NCBI GenBank assembly: GCA_017630215.1
Contig: JAGBVR010000002.1
Location: 89,615-153,614 of the forward strand
Origin: Bacteroidales bacterium
GTDB lineage: Bacteria; Bacteroidota; Bacteroidia; Bacteroidales; UBA932
Direction: 5' to 3'
DNA length: 64,000 nucleotides
Positions 41,031-49,413 of this stretch are shown here, piece by piece. The notes under the pieces were generated by a model. The model worked only from the letters and a program-made list of their open reading frames with translations, had not been told where the DNA came from and ran no database searches. Both the position numbers and the translations under genes were made by a program. Every line of letters begins with the position of its first letter. Positions within the stretch are counted from its first letter, which is position 1.

Positions 41031-43178
41031 ATGAAAAAATTAATAAGCATCATCACAGCACTGACCATCTTCGCAGGCAGTGCGATCGCCGACGAAGGAA
41101 TGTGGCTTCTCCCGCTCCTTGAAAAAATGAACGGCAAAGCAATGAAGGAGCTGGGCTGCGAGCTCACTCCCAAGCAGATCTATGACATAAACAACACATC
41201 CCTCAAAGATGCAATCGTGCAGTTCGGAGGCGGATGTACAGGAGAGATCATTTCAAAGGACGGCCTTCTGGTGACCAACCACCACTGCGGATACAGCAAT
41301 ATCCAGAAGCTCAGCAGCGTGGAGCACGATTACCTGAAAGACGGTTACTGGGCAATGAACCGCGGAGAGGAACTTCCATGCGAAGGTCTTACCGTGACAT
41401 TCCTGGAATACATGCAGGACATCACAGGAATTCTTGAAAAAGCCGAGAAGAAAGCCCGCAAGCAGTTCAAGGATGATGACGAAAAGGTCATCGAGGCACT
41501 GTCTGCCAAGGTGGATGAGCTTGTAAAGGAAGCCGAAAACAATCATCCACACTGCACTGCGCAGGTCGAGACATTCTACAACAATAATGTCTATTATCTG
41601 ATTGTATATAAGGTATATACAGACGTACGTTTCGTAGGAGCACCGCCTTCATCGATCGGTAAGTTCGGAGCAGACACAGATAACTGGATGTGGCCACGCC
41701 ACACCGGAGACTTCTCTATGTTCCGCGTTTATGCCGACAAGGACAACAATCCTGCGGAATATTCTCCTGAGAATGTGCCTCTCAAGGCAAAGAACCACCT
41801 GAAGATTTCTCTCGCTGGAGTCAATGAAGGTGACTACACTATGATCATGGGATATCCTGGACGTACCACACGTTTCCAGACATCACCTGAGCTCAAGTCT
41901 CAGATCGAGCAGAATGACATCCGTATCGCCGCACGCACCATCCGCCAGGATGTCATGCTGGAGGACATGCTTGCAGATCCTAAGGTGAAGATCCAGTATG
42001 CAAGCAAATATTCAGGTTCTTCAAACGGATGGAAGAAATGGCAGGGAATGAAGCTCGCATTCGATAAACTCGACATCATCGGACGCGCAGAAAAGGAAGA
42101 GGCTGAATTCCAGAAATGGGTGAATGCCAATAAGAAGCGTACAGAGAAATACGGTACTGCTGTTCAGGATCTGGCAAATGCCATCGAATCAGGCAGAGAT
42201 GCCAACAATGCCTTCACCAAGGCACTTGAGACTATATATAAGATCGAACTGACAAATTTCGGATTGACATTCAACAGATTGACTGCTCGCGCAATCAGAA
42301 ACGGACAGGACACACTCGCGGCACTCAACACTGCATATGAAGCGATTGCTCCTCAGTACGGTGATTATTCTGCCGGCACTGACCTCAAGGTGGCAAAAGC
42401 CCTTATGAAGCATTATCGTGACATCGCAGAGCCAGCTAACCACCCTAAGAATCTGAGCGAGGATTTCGCGACAATGGATATTGATGCCTTCGTGGACAAT
42501 CTATTCAATACCAGCGCGTTCACTTCAGCCGAAAGTCTGAAGAAAGCCATTGAGGAAAAAGGTTCCGAAGTGCTTGCTGACCCTGCATGCGCAGTAGGAA
42601 TGTCCATCTATAACGAATGCCTGCAGGCACAGATGCAGACAATGAAGTCCGCAGAGGATCTGGAAAAAGCCCGTCAGATATATACTGCAGGCCTTCTTGA
42701 GTGGAAAGAAGGCGAGCCTTCATATCCTGACGCAAACTTCACAATGCGATACACATATGGTACAGTAGGAGGATATTCTCCTAAGGATGCCGTGGTCTAT
42801 AATCACTACACCACCCTTGACGGAGTCATGGAGAAGGAAGACCCGAACAATTGGGAATTTGTTGTTCCAGAGAAGCTTAAAGAACTGTGGAAGAATAAGG
42901 ATTACGGCCAGTACGGCACAGCAGACGGTGAGATGGTGACCTGCTTCCTAAGCAACAATGATATCACAGGCGGAAATTCCGGCAGCCCTATTATGAATGC
43001 ACGCGGTGAGCTCATCGGTCTTGCGTTCGACGGAAACTGGGAGTCAATGAGCAGCGACGTGATGTTTGAGCCTGATCTCCAGAGATGTATCAATGTGGAC
43101 ATCCGTTATGTACTCTTTATCGTGGACAAGTTCGGTGGAGCAGGATGGCTTATTGATGAAATGGATATTGTAAAATAG
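41031..43178 (+). CDS. dpp7: S46 family dipeptidyl-peptidase, DPP7 type
   Basis: The 715-residue periplasmic serine exopeptidase releases dipeptides from peptide N-termini. Start at ATG 41031, giving the signal peptide ending SAIA before DEGMW (the mature N-terminus typical of S46). The catalytic His lies in VTNHHCGY (84/85) and the catalytic Ser is Ser650 in GGNSGSP. The specificity position after LAFD is Gly668 (FDGNWE), as in DPP7, which prefers hydrophobic P1 residues; DPP11 has Arg there. The gene follows rnhB by 33 bp. The specificity call rests on that one residue. Confidence 0.92.
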   Translation: MKKLISIITALTIFAGSAIADEGMWLLPLLEKMNGKAMKELGCELTPKQIYDINNTSLKDAIVQFGGGCTGEIISKDGLLVTNHHCGYSNIQKLSSVEHDYLKDGYWAMNRGEELPCEGLTVTFLEYMQDITGILEKAEKKARKQFKDDDEKVIEALSAKVDELVKEAENNHPHCTAQVETFYNNNVYYLIVYKVYTDVRFVGAPPSSIGKFGADTDNWMWPRHTGDFSMFRVYADKDNNPAEYSPENVPLKAKNHLKISLAGVNEGDYTMIMGYPGRTTRFQTSPELKSQIEQNDIRIAARTIRQDVMLEDMLADPKVKIQYASKYSGSSNGWKKWQGMKLAFDKLDIIGRAEKEEAEFQKWVNANKKRTEKYGTAVQDLANAIESGRDANNAFTKALETIYKIELTNFGLTFNRLTARAIRNGQDTLAALNTAYEAIAPQYGDYSAGTDLKVAKALMKHYRDIAEPANHPKNLSEDFATMDIDAFVDNLFNTSAFTSAESLKKAIEEKGSEVLADPACAVGMSIYNECLQAQMQTMKSAEDLEKARQIYTAGLLEWKEGEPSYPDANFTMRYTYGTVGGYSPKDAVVYNHYTTLDGVMEKEDPNNWEFVVPEKLKELWKNKDYGQYGTADGEMVTCFLSNNDITGGNSGSPIMNARGELIGLAFDGNWESMSSDVMFEPDLQRCINVDIRYVLFIVDKFGGAGWLIDEMDIVK

Positions 43179-43212
43179 AAAATCATTTCAGGATTTACAC
43201 CTTGGATTCACC

Positions 43213-43322
43213 TGACTATTATGAAAGGATAGATACGGATGAGACATGCCACCCCCGGCTAGGGGGTGCCTGAGCGCAGCGAAGGCGGGGGTCTCAGGAG
43301 TATCTACCTTTCATAATAGTCA
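43213..43322. repeat. GC-rich element inside a long hairpin loop, copy 1
   Basis: Outer arms TGACTATTATGAAAGG...TGAGAC (43213-43245) and their complement (43291-43322) match over about 29 of 33 bases. The enclosed core has CACCCCCGGCTAGGGGGTG, itself a hairpin, and tgagcgcagcgaaggcggggg. The reverse complement of the core matches the core at 47738-47788. It lies downstream of the DPP7 gene. Confidence 0.88.
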
Positions 43323-43345
43323 GCACAATAACGCAATTTAAGAAA

Positions 43346-44407
43346 ATGAAAGAACAGGAAATCAAAGAATGGCTCCTTGCAGTGGAGCATCCTGCAAAAG
43401 GAGACAAGAATATCGTGGAGCTGGGAATGGTGGAGAATATCGAGGTAAGTGAGGATAGTATTATTGTGACATTGGCCTTTGCCAAGCATCGTGACCCGCT
43501 TGCGGAATATCTCATCGGCAGCGCAAAGGCAGCGATCATCAGAAACACTCCCATAGGCACTAAGGTAGAGGTCAAGACCATCATCAAGGATGAAGCACCG
43601 AAGAAAAAACCCGGTCTGGATCTCGGTTTCGAGGAGCTCGCAAATGTAAAACATATCATCGGAATAGCTTCCGGAAAGGGAGGAGTAGGAAAATCCACTG
43701 TTTCGGTCAATCTCGCTACAGCACTTGCCCGTCTTGGTTACAAGGTCGGACTTGCTGATGCAGATGTCTACGGTCCGTCAGTCCCAAAGATGACAGCCAC
43801 TGAGGCGGAAATGCCGGACGCCATCGTGAACGGTGAACAGGAAGTGATCATGCCACTGGAGAAATACGGCGTGAAATGGATGTCGATCGGATATTTCGCA
43901 AAACCTGAACAGGCACTTATCTGGAGAGGTCCAATGGCTTGCAATGCATTGAAACAGATGATATTGCAGGTGCGTTGGGGCGAACTTGACTTCCTCCTGA
44001 TCGATATGCCTCCGGGAACAGGTGACATCCATATCAGTCTCGTGCACGACATCCCTATGGAAGGAGCTGTGATCGTCAGCACCCCTCAGGACGTAGCCCT
44101 CGCCGATGTTGAGAAAGGTGTCAATATGTTCCGTAACGAAAGTGTGAACAAACCTATATTCGGTCTTGTGGAGAATATGGCCTGGTTCACTCCTGCCGAA
44201 CACCCGGATGAAAAATACTACATCTTCGGACAGGGAGGCGGACAGCGTATGGCTGACAAATACGGCATTCCTCTTCTGGGCCAGATTCCGATTGTCCAGA
44301 GCATCCGTGAAGGCGGTGACAATGGTCAGCCGGCAGCCCTCAGCACCCGCCCAGACGGCCTGGCCTTCCTCGGTCTCGCGGAGAAACTTGCAGAGATATT
44401 GAAATAA
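43346..44407 (+). CDS. mrp: Mrp/ApbC-type P-loop iron-sulfur carrier protein
   Basis: The 353-residue cytosolic ATPase is of the Mrp/NBP35 group, which carries or transfers Fe-S clusters. An N-terminal MIP18-like domain (residues 1-80, LGMVENIEVSEDSIIVTLAF) comes first. The deviant Walker A is GKGGVGKST (110-118), followed by DADVYGPSVPKM and DMPPGTGDIHISL. The CPxC pair used for cluster binding in many members is absent: the corresponding region is ENMAWFTPAEHPDEKYYIFG. This variant is common in Bacteroidetes Mrp as far as I recall. Full length. Confidence 0.92.
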   Translation: MKEQEIKEWLLAVEHPAKGDKNIVELGMVENIEVSEDSIIVTLAFAKHRDPLAEYLIGSAKAAIIRNTPIGTKVEVKTIIKDEAPKKKPGLDLGFEELANVKHIIGIASGKGGVGKSTVSVNLATALARLGYKVGLADADVYGPSVPKMTATEAEMPDAIVNGEQEVIMPLEKYGVKWMSIGYFAKPEQALIWRGPMACNALKQMILQVRWGELDFLLIDMPPGTGDIHISLVHDIPMEGAVIVSTPQDVALADVEKGVNMFRNESVNKPIFGLVENMAWFTPAEHPDEKYYIFGQGGGQRMADKYGIPLLGQIPIVQSIREGGDNGQPAALSTRPDGLAFLGLAEKLAEILK

Positions 44408-44419
44408 CAGAACAATGGT

Positions 44420-44532
44420 ACCGCTCGGGCATGAAATAGCAAAAACTCGCCCGAGCGGTCATCATAATCGGCTGTACTGACTGAGTCTGGCAACCGTTCC
44501 TCCCGGTCTGGCCCCAGACTCGCCCGAGCGGT
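44420..44532. repeat. paired CCGCTCGGGC hairpins, copy 2
   Basis: Units 44420-44459 and 44493-44532 both end CTCGCCCGAGCGGT. The first begins ACCGCTCGGGC; the second has a diverged left arm (accgttcctcccgg). The spacer atcataat...ggca matches that at 12315-12342. No gene is present from 44408 to 44812. Confidence 0.88.
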
Positions 44533-44574
44533 ATGAGAGTTTCGCTCCATTCAGGAAACTGAGGAATTCCCTGA

Positions 44575-44710
44575 AACCTTCGAACACATCAGTCTGGCTT
44601 GTGCTGGCCATATTGATGATTGCTGTGCTTCAAGGTACACTCCTTCAGACCTTGAAACACATTGAAGGCCAATCAGGGGACTATACTTACGATTCATGTG
44701 TTCCAAGGTT
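44575..44710. repeat. AACCTTsGAACAC hairpin array, copy 2
   Basis: Four motif sites in alternating orientation: AAACCTTCGAACACATC, GCTGTGCTTCAAGGT, GACCTTGAAACACATTG and CATGTGTTCCAAGGTTTG. Sites 1-2 and 3-4 can pair. It lies upstream of the GH10 gene. Confidence 0.85.
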
Positions 44711-44812
44711 TGCATGAGAGTGGAGAGTGGAGAGTGAAATGAAATCTGCAATTCTGTCTAGAAGGAATCACTGATATATTAAACCAGAAAAGAACCAGTA
44801 AAACCACATAAC

Positions 44813-45973
44813 ATGAAAAACATCATCTCGCGTTTTTTGGCAGCAGGAGCACTGCTCGCAGCGGCATCATGCTCACAAGCACCCCTGGAAACAAGTCTCA
44901 AGGAAGCTTATTCGGAAAGTTTCATGATAGGATGCGCCGTCAATCCGATGCATACGAGCGGACGACTGGCACAGGCCAATGAATTGATATTGAAACATTT
45001 CGATGCGATTTCTCCGGAAAACTGTCTGAAGCCGGAGGCTGTGCAGCCTCGGCCGGGAGTGTGGACTTTCGAAGAAGCGGACGAGTATGTCGCATTCGGC
45101 CAGGAGCACGGGTTATGGATGCTGGGACACACTCTCGTGTGGCACAACCAGACTCCATCATTCTATTGGTACAATGAGGATGGAAGTCCTAAGTCACGCG
45201 AAGAACTGATCGAGACAATGAGGGCACACATCGAGACCGTAGCAGGAAGATATGCGGGAAGAATCGATGCCTGGGATGTGGTCAACGAGATCATCGGCGA
45301 GTTCGGAGAATACCGCGAGAAGGGATGGGTGAAGGCATTCGGAGGAGACGGATATGAAGTGGTGAGGAATGCTTTCATTTTTGCGGACAGATATGCTCCG
45401 GATGCAGAACTTTATTACAATGACTTCAATGTCTGGAGACCGGCCCATCTGGACGGTATCGTGACAATGGTGAAGAAACTCCAGGATGAGGGAATCAGGA
45501 TCGACGGAGTGGGCATACAAGCGCACTGGGGACTGAATTATCCAAAGACAAAGTATATCGAACACGCCATAGACACCCTCCATTCGCTGGGGTTGAAGGT
45601 GATGATCACGGAACTGGACGTGGATGTGCTTCCTATCACCAGAGAAGGACAGGTCATAGGCCAGTCTCTTACGGACCCGCTTTATCAGCACGAGGAGTTC
45701 GAGGAATATCTGGATCCATATAAGGATGGACTTCCTGCAGAAATCGAGCGACAGCTGGCTGACCGATATGAGGAACTATTCCGTATCTTCTACGAAAAGC
45801 GCGACAAGATCGACCGCGTGACCCTCTGGGGCCTTACCGACGACTCATCTTGGAAAAACGGCTATCCTGTTCCGGGCAGAACTAATTACCCTCTGCTTTG
45901 GAACCGGGACTATACTCCGCATCTGGCACTGGAATATATTCTTGAAATCCCACAGATGTATCCGGAATTTTAG
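44813..45973 (+). CDS. GH10 endo-1,4-beta-xylanase lipoprotein
   Basis: The 386-residue surface or periplasmic lipoprotein (lipobox AAASC, Cys20) should cleave internal xylan bonds. It is a single GH10 barrel: SPENCLKPEAVQP (68-80), WMLGHTLVWHNQTPSFYW (102-119), acid/base Glu159 in WDVVNE and nucleophile Glu267 in ITELDVDVLP, then RVTLWGLTDDSSW near the end. All active-site segments are intact and there is no binding module. The gene stands alone between two hairpin arrays of the same repeat family. Confidence 0.95.
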   Translation: MKNIISRFLAAGALLAAASCSQAPLETSLKEAYSESFMIGCAVNPMHTSGRLAQANELILKHFDAISPENCLKPEAVQPRPGVWTFEEADEYVAFGQEHGLWMLGHTLVWHNQTPSFYWYNEDGSPKSREELIETMRAHIETVAGRYAGRIDAWDVVNEIIGEFGEYREKGWVKAFGGDGYEVVRNAFIFADRYAPDAELYYNDFNVWRPAHLDGIVTMVKKLQDEGIRIDGVGIQAHWGLNYPKTKYIEHAIDTLHSLGLKVMITELDVDVLPITREGQVIGQSLTDPLYQHEEFEEYLDPYKDGLPAEIERQLADRYEELFRIFYEKRDKIDRVTLWGLTDDSSWKNGYPVPGRTNYPLLWNRDYTPHLALEYILEIPQMYPEF

Positions 45974-46072
45974 CTTATACACATTAGTCCTCTCCAACTG
46001 TCATCTGCAAATCGGTTTCTGGAAAGGATTCAAGAAGCAACAATAAAATCATTAGAAAACAGAAGTTCTTCA

Positions 46073-46212
46073 AAACCTTGGAACACGCAGATGGACTGTG
46101 TAAAGCCAATATTATTGCTCTGCGTGTCTTAAGGTTATCAGCTTGACCCCTTGAAACACGCTGATCCTGAACAGATTTAATCTGTAAGGAAATGGTGTGT
46201 TCCAAGGTTTTG
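46073..46212. repeat. AACCTTsGAACAC hairpin array, copy 3
   Basis: Four alternating sites: AAAACCTTGGAACACGCAG (46073), CTGCGTGTCTTAAGGTT (46119), CCCTTGAAACACGCTG (46148) and GTGTGTTCCAAGGTTTT (46195). Sites 1-2 and 3-4 form two tandem hairpins. It lies downstream of the GH10 gene; nothing else is seen from 45974 to 46300. Confidence 0.85.
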
Positions 46213-46306
46213 CCATGGCCGGGCATGACCGAACACGATTACGCATGGTCTGGAACGACGTAATTGGCTTAATGTACAGAATATTACAGAGCTACAGCTT
46301 TTTTGA

Positions 46307-46314
46307 CTATCTTT
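46307..46314 (+). promoter_or_regulatory. -7 box for the MATE gene
   Basis: TATCTTTG, 33 bp before the ATG at 46348. The -33 box is not recognisable. Confidence 0.4.
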
Positions 46315-46347
46315 GCGGCCGTTTTTTGAAAAACTTCGTAGTGTAGT

Positions 46348-47691
46348 ATGAGATTCGGTAATCTTAGCCGTCAGCTGGCATCACTGGCCGGCCCTATTTT
46401 CGTCGAGACCCTGCTCGTGATGATGCTGGGTGCTGTCGACACATTCATGCTCAGTCGCTATTCGGACAATAGCGTTGCGGCTGTGGGAGTGGTGAACCAG
46501 CTCATGAATCTGGTATTCCTTCTTTTCGAGGTTATCTCCCTCGGAACCTCCATCCTTTGCTCTCAGTACATCGGAGCAGGAAGAAGGGACAAGGTAGTGC
46601 AGGTAGTGGGAATATCTTTGATGTTCAATCTTTTGGCCGGACTGGCCATAAGCGCCTGTCTCTCATTGTTCGCGGATGACATGTTGAATATCATGGGGCT
46701 CAGGCCGGATCTTATGTCGGAAGGATTCCCATACATGAGGATTGTTGGAGGATTTGCATTCCTGCAGGCCATTTCACTGTCGCTGTCGGCATCTCTGCGA
46801 AGTGCGGACAAGGCCAAATATCCCATGTATGTGGCTATTGTAGTCAATATATTGAACATTATCGGTAATTATACCCTCATCTTCGGTAAGTTCGGAATGC
46901 CGGCCCTCGGAGTCGAAGGAGCCGCCATTTCCACATCCGTTTGCCGTTTCGTTTCTGTAGCAATCCTTATGGTGGTGCTCTTCAAGAAGCATATTCCTTC
47001 TTTCCCGAAGGAACTCTTCACTCCATTCCCTTGGATCGAGCTGAAGAACCTCCTGAAGATCGGCATCCCGTCGGCCGGCGAGCATTTCTCTTATGCTCTC
47101 TCACAGGTGGTTATATCTTATTTCATCAACATGATCAGCAACCAGGCCCTCGCAACCAGGAGCTATGTGGTCAATATCGTGATGTTCACCTATATATTCG
47201 CTCTGGCCATTGCCCAGGGAGGAGCAATACTTATCGGCCATCTGGTCGGAATGAAGAAGATCAATGCAGCCTATACCATCGGTAAAAGAATAATGAGGCT
47301 GGGAACGACCACTTCGGTGACATTGGCCCTGCTGACCGCCATCTTCGGAAAGCACATCTTGGGAATGCTGACCTCCGACCCTTGGATCATATCCACCGGT
47401 GCGGCAATCCTCTGGATAGAGGTCCTTCTGGAAAACGGTAGAGCGCTCAATTTCTTCGGCGTCAACGCCCTTAGGAGCGCCGGAGACATCTATTTCCCTG
47501 TAATCATCGGAATCATAGTGATGTGGGGAGTGCAGGTTGTAGGAAGCTACGTTCTCGGCATCACATTCGGCTGGGGACTTGTCGCGATGTGGGCGATCTT
47601 CGCACTCGATGAAAACATCCGCGGCCTGATCTTCCTTCGCCGCTGGAACAGTTTCAAATGGGTAGGAAAAAGCTTTGTGGGCAGTAAATAG
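46348..47691 (+). CDS. MATE family efflux transporter
   Basis: The 447-residue inner-membrane antiporter has twelve predicted helices in two six-helix halves. Family segments include RQLASLAGPIFVETLLVMMLGAVDTFMLSRYSDNSVAAVGVVNQL at the N-terminus and the second-half counterpart GIPSAGEHFSYALSQVVISYFINMI. It should export cationic compounds in exchange for Na+ or H+; the substrate is unknown. Monocistronic, followed by a hairpin carrying an inserted GC-rich element. Confidence 0.93.
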   Translation: MRFGNLSRQLASLAGPIFVETLLVMMLGAVDTFMLSRYSDNSVAAVGVVNQLMNLVFLLFEVISLGTSILCSQYIGAGRRDKVVQVVGISLMFNLLAGLAISACLSLFADDMLNIMGLRPDLMSEGFPYMRIVGGFAFLQAISLSLSASLRSADKAKYPMYVAIVVNILNIIGNYTLIFGKFGMPALGVEGAAISTSVCRFVSVAILMVVLFKKHIPSFPKELFTPFPWIELKNLLKIGIPSAGEHFSYALSQVVISYFINMISNQALATRSYVVNIVMFTYIFALAIAQGGAILIGHLVGMKKINAAYTIGKRIMRLGTTTSVTLALLTAIFGKHILGMLTSDPWIISTGAAILWIEVLLENGRALNFFGVNALRSAGDIYFPVIIGIIVMWGVQVVGSYVLGITFGWGLVAMWAIFALDENIRGLIFLRRWNSFKWVGKSFVGSK

Positions 47692-47715
47692 TCGCTCCAC
47701 AAACTAACAAAGTTA

Positions 47716-47811
47716 TAAGGCAGGCTGAAATTCCGGTGACCCCCGCCCTCCCGAAGGTCGGGCACCCCCTAGCCGGGGGTGGCATGTCACCTGCATTTTC
47801 AGCCTGCCTTA
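47716..47811. repeat. GC-rich element inside a terminator hairpin, copy 2
   Basis: Outer arms TAAGGCAGGCTGAAA...GGTGAC (47716-47740) pair with 47786-47811; the right arm is followed by cagctttttg, as in a rho-independent terminator for the MATE gene. The core cccccgcc...ggcaccccctagccgggggtggcat is the inverse of the core at 43246-43290, while the outer arms are unrelated to those of copy 1. Confidence 0.88.
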
Positions 47812-47856
47812 CAGCTTTTTGTATATTCCTGACTATCTCAGAATACCATAAATCAA

Positions 47857-47892
47857 TTAGAGTCTCTCCAATTTGAGCGAAACGATGGTAAG
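47857..47892 (-). pseudogene. second copy of the tnaA C-terminal codons
   Basis: On the minus strand this reads LTIVSLKLERL and a stop, against LMRHFTVKLERL at the true end of tnaA (from 47992). It lies about 65 bp beyond the tnaA stop. Between the two is the repeat tcccctcctggggagggg with atttaggggagg (47893-47925), so an insertion seems to have split or duplicated the gene end. Confidence 0.6.
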
Positions 47893-47925
47893 TCCCCTCC
47901 TGGGGAGGGGATTTAGGGGAGGTAT
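47893..47925. repeat. CCCCTCC repeat, palindromic
   Basis: CCCCTCCTGGGGAGGGG followed by atttaggggaggta, a short GC-rich palindrome between tnaA and its duplicated tail. A partly similar run (cccctccccacttggg) is at 11747. Confidence 0.6.
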
Positions 47926-47956
47926 GCGAAAATAGTCGAAGACTTTTACTGTGAAA

Positions 47957-49330
47957 TTAGAGTCTTTCTAATTTCACTGTGAAATGTCTCATGAGCTCTG
48001 TCTCCCATACGATCTTCACACCGCGTGTGATCTCGTGACGACGGTCGTAAACGTTCTTGAGAGCTGCTGCGATAACGTCCATGTGGTTGTTTGTGTAAAC
48101 ACGACGTGCGATGCAAAGACGGAGAAGGTCGAGACCACCGAAACGATTCTCACGAGTTACAGGGTCACGGTCAGCGAGGATATATCCGATCTCGCAGCCA
48201 CGTACACCAGCCTCGATATAGAGTTCGATTGCAAGAGTCTGTGCAGGGAACTCTTCCTTAGGAATCTGGTCGAGCACCTTGTCAGCATCTACGAAGATAG
48301 CGTGACCACCTACAGGGCGCTGATAAGGAATTCCGTACTCATCGAGCTTAGCGGCAAGATACTGCACCTGACGGATACGGGTCTCGATAGTCTCGAGTTC
48401 AGTGTTCTCGTCAAGACCTACAGCGAGAGCAGCCATATCACGACCGTTCATACCACCATAAGTAAGGAAGCCTTCGAACGGAATACAGAACTTCTTTGCA
48501 CCCTCGTACCAGTCCTCATGACGAGTAGCGATGAAACCGCCCATATTTACGAGACCGTCCTTCTTTGATGACATTGTCATACCGTCTGCGTATGAGAACA
48601 TCTCTGCGCAGATCTCCTTGATGGTCTTGTCAGCATAGCCTTCCTCACGAGTGCGGATGAAGTATGCATTCTCAACGAAGCGTGCAGAGTCGAAGATCAC
48701 GCGCTTGCCATACTTGTCGGCGATTGCACGTACCTCGCGGAGGTTCTGCATTGATACAGGCTGGCCACCTGCTGTGTTGTTTGTAACTGTAACGATGATG
48801 AAAGGAACGAGCTCAGCCTTCTCAGCGAGAACAGCCTCAAGTTTCTTAGGATCGACGTTACCCTTGAAAGGAACCTCGAGCTGAGTGTCCTTAGCCTCAT
48901 CCACTGTGCAGTCCACTGCGAATGCCTTGCGGCTCTCGATATGACCCTTTGTTGTGTCGAAGTGTGAGTTACCCGGAACGATTGCACCAGCCTTCACGAG
49001 GTGACTGAAGAGAACGTTCTCAGCAGCACGACCCTGGTGAGTAGGGATTACATACTCGAATCCTGTGATCTTAGTGATAGTCTCCTTAAGCTGGAAGAAA
49101 GATGCAGATCCTGCATAGCTCTCGTCACCCATCATCATAGCTGCCCACTGGCGGTCGCTCATTGCGCCTGTACCTGAGTCAGTAAGACAGTCGATATAAA
49201 CCTGGTCTGATTTAAGCTGGAAGAGGTTGTAATCCGCTTCCTTGATCCACTGTTCGCGCTCCTCACGTGTGCTCTTGCGAAGAGGCTCTACCATCTTGAT
49301 CTTCCACGATTCTGCAAAAGGTAATTCCAT
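47957..49330 (-). CDS. tnaA: tryptophanase
   Basis: The 457-residue PLP enzyme splits tryptophan to indole, pyruvate and ammonia. Motifs: DSGTGAMSDRQWAAMMMGDESYAGS (51-75), THQGRAAEN (97-105), FDSARFVENAYFI (213-225), the PLP-Lys region SSKKDG (254-259, Lys256 or 257) and GGHAIFVDA. Tyrosine phenol-lyase is the near relative; the context gives no help, and the overall pattern fits Bacteroides tryptophanases better. Full length. Source of indole signalling in the gut if expressed. Confidence 0.88.
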   Translation of the reverse strand: MELPFAESWKIKMVEPLRKSTREEREQWIKEADYNLFQLKSDQVYIDCLTDSGTGAMSDRQWAAMMMGDESYAGSASFFQLKETITKITGFEYVIPTHQGRAAENVLFSHLVKAGAIVPGNSHFDTTKGHIESRKAFAVDCTVDEAKDTQLEVPFKGNVDPKKLEAVLAEKAELVPFIIVTVTNNTAGGQPVSMQNLREVRAIADKYGKRVIFDSARFVENAYFIRTREEGYADKTIKEICAEMFSYADGMTMSSKKDGLVNMGGFIATRHEDWYEGAKKFCIPFEGFLTYGGMNGRDMAALAVGLDENTELETIETRIRQVQYLAAKLDEYGIPYQRPVGGHAIFVDADKVLDQIPKEEFPAQTLAIELYIEAGVRGCEIGYILADRDPVTRENRFGGLDLLRLCIARRVYTNNHMDVIAAALKNVYDRRHEITRGVKIVWETELMRHFTVKLERL

Positions 49331-49413
49331 AACTATTAGTATTTTAAAGGTTATTATTATGATTTCGTATCAATTCAGCCGCTAAAGATAATGATTTTTA
49401 ATCAATAAACACA

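Noticed and set aside
43213-43322. Simple rho-independent terminator after the DPP7 gene
   Set aside because: The arms are long and no T-run follows the right arm. The loop holds an element shared with another locus, so calling it only a terminator would hide the repeat.
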